A stretch of DNA of 64,000 nucleotides, from positions 1,256,001 through 1,320,000 of the forward strand of contig CM029123.1 of the NCBI GenBank assembly GCA_016859345.1. The letters are read 5' to 3'. The DNA is from Istiophorus platypterus (lineage: Eukaryota; Chordata; Actinopteri; Istiophoriformes; Istiophoridae). A program made the translations under genes and the position numbers. The notes beneath the pieces were generated by a model, which worked only from the letters and a program-made list of their open reading frames with translations, searched no databases and had not been told where the DNA came from. Of the stretch, positions 59,318-64,000 are shown one piece after another (position 1 is the first letter of the stretch; each line of letters opens with the position of its first letter).

Positions 59318-59444
59318 GTAAACCGCCTCACCGACGTCAGTCAGCAGCTGTTCATTTCGGCCAGGCAGGGCTGATACTAGAACGGCTGGCCATAAGTACA
59401 GGGCGATGACTGCGCTAATCACAAAAAGTCTGTTTGTTTTGCAG

Positions 59445-59556
59445 GAGATGTAAAGGCAGGTGATTTGGGTCTTGCAGCAGTTCCTGGGAGAGAGGTGGAG
59501 TTCAGACAGAGTCTGGACCTGGCTTTAAAATATGCTAAAGCTTTGGACTGCAAAAG
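59445..59556 (+). CDS. hyi: hyi exon 2
   Basis: The acceptor TTTGTTTTGCAG ends at 59444 and the donor GTGAGG starts at 59557. In phase with exon 1 it encodes DVKAGDLGLAAVPGREVEF, then RQSLDLALKYAKALDCK, matching the human residues that follow the first PPG. The exon ends in phase 2, completing an Arg codon with the first base of exon 3. Confidence 0.93.
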
Positions 59557-62090
59557 GTGAGGCATGGGCAGAGTGAAGGAAGGTAGTACACTTTTGGTCA
59601 CCCCAGTCCCCAGCTCCGAAAAGTGTTGAGTATAACAAATTTCCTTGTGCCAAAAGCAAGTGAAAGCAAGGTTGTTGATGCAGCACCTTTCCGCAGAGTA
59701 ATTCAGTGCACTTTACATAACATTTTAAAAAGACAGTCATGAAGTTAGAAAAGAAACACAAGGCAATGTAAAACCAACCATAAATCGTGTTGTGCAGTAA
59801 TAATACCTACACCAGTGTATAAAACAATATAGCATTAAATACCTATATATACTGATTTAGAAAAGTACTGCAATACCCTGCCATTAAAAACAGCAAGGGA
59901 GGCAACAGGTCCAATTTAGCAAAGTATCTCACCAACACTCATGTTCACAGAATTCAAGAGTGACAGGTTAGCCAATGTAATAGACATAAATAAATAGACA
60001 TATAATAGACATAAATAATAATGTCCGTTAGCCTGGCACGTCATGCCGTCAAAGCTCAAACCCAGGATTATTAGCCGCTACAGTAGTGCTCTAAGGTAGA
60101 CTGAACACAAATTACTCAAATCACCGTGTTGGAAATCTGCACTTTAGTGAGGGCAATTTCTAGTTTTTTTTATTTAGTAAAATTAGATTTAAAAATGACG
60201 GTTAATGAGGAAAGGCTTGCAATATTGTTGCAGTTGGTATAAAGATATATTGAAGTCATCATTTTGGGTCTGTGTCAGACCATAAATAGGATTTAAAAGG
60301 ATTAAACTGAAACTGAAGATAAAAACAAGGTAAAATGGAATTAAACAGAAGAACAAAAAACAGAGTTTTCTGAAAGATAGAAAGAATTGCCCCAGGGATG
60401 GGTAAACAGAAATGTTTAAAGCAACAATTTATAAAGAACAGACTCATAAGACTTGTTGAGACACAAGGTCTTTAATTCATTAATTAATTTATTATAATTA
60501 AGGGGCAAGGCTGACTTTGAAATTGTTTTAAAACTGGGATAATCGACCTTTTTATAAACAGTTAATCAGTAGTGTACAAAGCCAAATGATTTTCGCTGAA
60601 TATACTTAAATTAATTCACATTTAAACGTAAATGTCAAAGGGTTCTCAATGCATCTTCCAGTGGTATCGAATGAAACCTGTGCTTGTCTGATCAAGCACA
60701 GCAAATATCCAGGGAAAAAAGGGACTGTAATATACTAAATAAATTTTAGCCTATAAAGGACTCCAGACCATTTAGACTATTAAGTTGCATTTTGAGACCT
60801 TTTTCGGACAGTCCTACAGAATTTCATAACTAGGAGTGCCAGTGCAATTGGCATCACTGACATAAAAAAGCCTATCTCTCCATTCTCTCTCATATCTGCG
60901 AAACACCACTTGTTAATTTAATTGCGCGTACTTCCAATGTGATCTTCACTTTTTCTTTTTGGTTGCTCTGCTCTGGCAATTAGATGCCGCATACTTGCAG
61001 ACTCATTGTGATTGGTGCATGATGCAGAGTCCCTGGTGTCAAAAGTGACATCAGAGTGCCTTGAGCTATAGTGACAGTGGACAGCCAGGGCCAATAAAGG
61101 AATTGTGAATCATAGTCAATCAAGTGTTGTGGTGATGACAGTTCGTAGTGAACGACTTTGACAATGGTACGTATGCTCCCTGGAGAGTGTTCTTGACATA
61201 GCTAGATATTGTGACGGGTTTTTCTTTACAAAGGAAACAATTCTGTGAATTCTGTGATAGTTTTTGTTCTTGGTCTTCCAGGCCTTTTAGTGTTGTTGAA
61301 CTCACCGGTTCATTTCTTCTTTTTAAGGATCTACCAACTTGTTTTTTTCATCTCCTAAACTTTCTGCCATCTGCCTGACAGGTTTGTTTTGTTGTTTCAG
61401 CCTAATTGTGGGTCCTTGGTTTGCATTGACACTTTCAACATTGACAACTTTATGCAATATTATTGTTATTTTAGTTGTGACAAATCAAGCTCTTCATTCA
61501 GGCCAAAAGGCTCAGCTGTGGTAAGGGTCTGAAACCAGTATGCTTTTCTGTGGCAATTAATTGACTAAACATGTCATGGAAAGGGTGAGATCCTCTTCTT
61601 TTCCCCAGAATGACACTGCAGAGCTATGGGAAGCCTGTTCACAACACACATAAACATGCAGAGAACAGTGTTATGGGAGATGAATTTAGCAGATTGACAC
61701 AGTTCCTTCTATGTGTCCAGTACAGGAATTGATGCAAAATGTGGTTAGTCTAGCCTGGGGGAAACTTCTAGCCTAGCTTAATCAAAAATTGAAAAAAGAA
61801 ACCCTCTGACAACTGAGAGTGCAGTGAGATGTGAGCAGTGTGTTTGTGCAATAGCCTGTAGCAACAGTTATGATAATGCAGTGGAATCCAAAGGGCTCCT
61901 AGGTTCTCACAGATGAGGGCAAATAAAAGCAAACCAGCTACAGTATTTTCTGAAATATTTGCGCAACTTGTGCTGAAGTGGTTTTTAACATAGTTATTTA
62001 ATGTTACTTGCCTGACAGGTTGTAATGCAAAATGTTTCAGATCAGCAGTAGTGAAAGCAGTGCGTCATCTTTTTCATGTTTCATTATCAG
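59557..62090 (+). other. hyi: hyi intron 2, 2.5 kb, repeat-bearing
   Basis: The intron between exons 2 and 3 has GT...AG ends in consensus context. It contains a Tc1-like fragment (61185-61445), an AT-rich stretch and otherwise unassigned DNA. It is much longer than intron 1 (127 bases). Confidence 0.85.
61185..61445 (-). mobile_element. Tc1-like transposon, family B copy 3 (N-terminal part)
   Basis: The sequence GAGTGTTCTTGACATAGCTAG, then GGGTTTTTCTTTACAAAGGA, a CTTCCAGGCCTTTTAG and a TTTCAGCCTAAT block align by eye with 15468-15715 of copy 1. It corresponds to the helix-turn-helix part of the transposase on the minus strand. It is truncated at both sides and lies in hyi intron 2. Confidence 0.65.
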
Positions 62091-62209
62091 GATCCACTTG
62101 ATGGCAGGGAGGGTTCCTGTGGGCTCACACAGGACAGTGGTTGCCAAGGAGATGGAGGCCATCTTTGTACGGAACCTAAATTATGCTGCTGATATCCTCG
62201 CAAAGGCAG
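62091..62209 (+). CDS. hyi: hyi exon 3
   Basis: The acceptor TTTCATGTTTCATTATCAG ends at 62090. The exon encodes IHLMAGRVPVGSHRTVV, then AKEMEAIFVRNLNYAADILA, the conserved barrel segment with the I-H-L-M-A-G signature. The donor is GTGACT at 62210, in phase 1. The next exon, which should start near the family motif GLLEPIN with the first catalytic Glu, is not in the remaining 1.8 kb, so the gene continues beyond the window. About 143 of roughly 277 residues are covered. Confidence 0.92.
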
Positions 62210-63489
62210 GTGACTTTTCTGTACAACGTATCAACACCATCAGCATCAATGGAGAGAAAATCGATTACTGCTGCAGGTTATGGCAAGAAAAATCAGGATA
62301 TGTGTAATAATAAAAAAAAACAGACCATATGTACTTAATATTCAATCAACATTTAAAGGAATTTTAATGTAATAAAAGATATATACCATACAATATAACC
62401 CAAGAATGAGAAGTGTAAGCGTAAGTGTAAGAAAAAAAGAAAATAGATGTGCACCAAGTACAGTATTGTAATGATCTGATTATTGTTTAAGTGGTATCAC
62501 AGATAACTTTTAGTAGTTTTAGTGGGCAAAATCTAAAGTATAGCCACATACCTCAAAAAATTATTATGCATGAGTTAACACCTGTCTGGTCCATAGATAT
62601 GGACAACTAAATAATCAAGGAAAATGAAAAAGTTGATAGCATATACATGCTTTACAAAAATGTGTTAATAAATCAGTAGGTCTACAGAAGACAAGCTTCT
62701 TTTCCCCTTGTCAAATAATGAATTGTCAAAAATAATGGTAATGATGATACAGTTGATTTTTTGTAAAGGAATGGTTCCTTTTGGGAAAATATTTCTCTGT
62801 GTCTGGCTGGAATCAGAAGGAAACAGCTGGCTTGGCTTTGACTAAGGTTTAAAAGACCTACCAACACCTCTTAAGCTCACAACACAATTTTCAGACAGCA
62901 GACGTGACTATGAAATGGGTCAACTTAACAGGCATTGGACCAGCGTCATGAGAAAGGCCAGATTAGACTCCACCTCTATCCATCAACAGAGACAACATCT
63001 TCATCTTCAAGAGAATTGATAAAGAATCAGACTGATAATCATGGCATTTGTATCAATAAAAATGTAGTAATTGGCATCTCTACTTACATATTGAAATTAT
63101 TTCATGATGTTAACAGTTTATCTATCTGCCAAAAATATAGGTTTTATAGGTGTTGATTTTAGTGATGGTGTCTGTATGGACACAGTTGTAGCAAACCTAG
63201 CAACCTCACTGACCTAGCAACCTCACTGTGATGACAAGACTTGGGGAGCTGCACATAGTCATTGCCCTAGCTGTTTTCCAAGAAATATTGTGACTCCAGC
63301 ATGCAACTATCCTTAAAACCACAAATTGTTTTCATTTGCTTTTGAGATAATATATTGATATTTTGCCTTACTTATATGGGTCACATTAGAGTTAAAGAGA
63401 GGAAATGATTAGGGGGAGACAATGGGGTGTGACGTGCAACAAATGTCTCTTGCTAGAATGATCACAGTATATGATATGGTGTATAAAGT
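62210..63489 (+). other. Start of hyi intron 3, nothing else recognised
   Basis: Intronic by inference, since no further hyi exon is seen. Two tandem copies of a 17-bp unit ACCTAGCAACCTCACTG lie at 63195-63211 and 63212-63228. Confidence 0.6.
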
Positions 63490-63685
63490 GGCAACTATTA
63501 GTCCATTAGTTGACTAGTTGATCAACAGAAAATTAATGATTTTTTTTTTAATCAAATAATTATTCTAGTAGTTTTTTAAAAGCAAAATTACCAAAAATGT
63601 GCTAGTTACAGCTTTTTAAATGTGAGCTGAATTGGTCTACATGTGAAATAATAATTAAATAATCATTTGTTGCAGCCCTAATGGT
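63490..63685 (+). repeat. MITE-like fish repeat ending in TTGCAGCCCT
   Basis: TTAGTTGACTAGTTGATCAACAGAAAATTAATGA is present as overlapping pieces (TTAGTTGACTAGTTGATCAA and ACAGAAAATTAATGA), followed by a CAAATAATTATTCTAGTAGT block, AAAGCAAAATTACCAAAAAT and an end AATCATTTGTTGCAGCCCTA. This is a familiar fish short repeat with partially inverted ends. The middle of the usual unit is deleted. Confidence 0.6.
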
Positions 63686-64000
63686 GTCTTAACCACTCAG
63701 CCACCTTCAAGCCCACAAATTGTAGTTTTTACGTTTCTGTTTAAGAATGGATTAAACAAAAAAGATGCAATATGTTAACATCATCACAATCTTTTAGGCT
63801 GTATTTCTCTGTTATGTAGTGATACAATACATGGATAGTATAGGGGTCAGTGTGGGGGATAGTATAGGGGTCCATCATTCAGACCTGTACCGTTCTCTTA
63901 GTATACTTCACAAATACACTTCCCCACTTGCCCACTTGTTGAGAATAAGGTGAAGGATGACTCATCTGACCATATCGCTTTTTTCTAAATCTCTGTAGAC
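63686..64000. other. Unassigned right edge, within hyi intron by inference
   Basis: AT-rich with a short direct repeat TATAGGGGTC at 63839-63848 and 63862-63871. No exon seen. Confidence 0.4.

Noticed and set aside
58981..59331. 116-codon minus frame over hyi exon 1
   Set aside because: Antisense to a verified coding exon in CpG-rich DNA.

Overview
This window is AT-rich, repeat-dense nuclear DNA from a ray-finned fish, probably a percomorph-type teleost. The evidence is an intron-containing vertebrate gene at the right end and a transposon mix typical of teleosts: L2-like, L1-like, RTE-like, Rex1-like and restriction-like-endonuclease (RLE) LINEs, several Tc1-like DNA transposons, gypsy-type LTR fragments and familiar fish MITE-like repeats. 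There is no sign of bacterial, plasmid or phage organisation, and most open reading frames are chance or belong to decayed transposons.

The only host gene I recognise with confidence is hyi (putative hydroxypyruvate isomerase) on the + strand. Coding exons lie at 59119-59317, 59445-59556 and 62091-62209, with a GC-rich promoter just upstream; the rest of the gene lies beyond the right edge. From 1 to about 59 kb I see no gene I can name. In human the gene head-to-head with HYI is PTPRF, so minus-strand first-exon-like sequences here could be its 5' end. Two candidates are a GC-rich block with minus-strand splice donors (6974-7530) and a signal-peptide-like exon (34617-34795). Neither is proven. 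A set of + strand exon-like segments (18935-20090, and more loosely 23436, 31663 and 33878) has splice sites in compatible phase but no recognised product.

Layout: 1.4-3.9 kb, minus-strand L2-like LINE with an ORF1 esterase remnant; 5.3-5.5 kb, a common fish intronic repeat; 7.0-7.5 kb, the GC-rich block; 8.3-8.9 kb, RLE-LINE tail; 9.7-10.5 kb, Tc1-like element; 10.5-10.8 kb, LINE endonuclease; 11.55-12.39 kb, a young 5'-truncated RTE-like insertion with perfect 16-bp target-site duplications; 15.0-16.5 kb, Tc1-like plus Rex1-like; 20.1-21.9 kb, a Tc1-like element split by an L2-like LINE; 25-26.3 kb, L1-like; 27 kb, a MITE-like repeat; 29.8-30.4 and 34.9-36.1 kb, gypsy fragments; 40.2, 45.9 and 49.9 kb, three copies of one LTR-like repeat; 47-58.5 kb, a pile of LINE and Tc1 fragments in which a Rex1-like LINE seems split by a 1.8-kb CpG-rich segment; 59-64 kb, hyi. 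The transposons are nearly all frame-broken; the RTE-like fragment is the youngest-looking. All family names come from remembered motifs, not from database searches.
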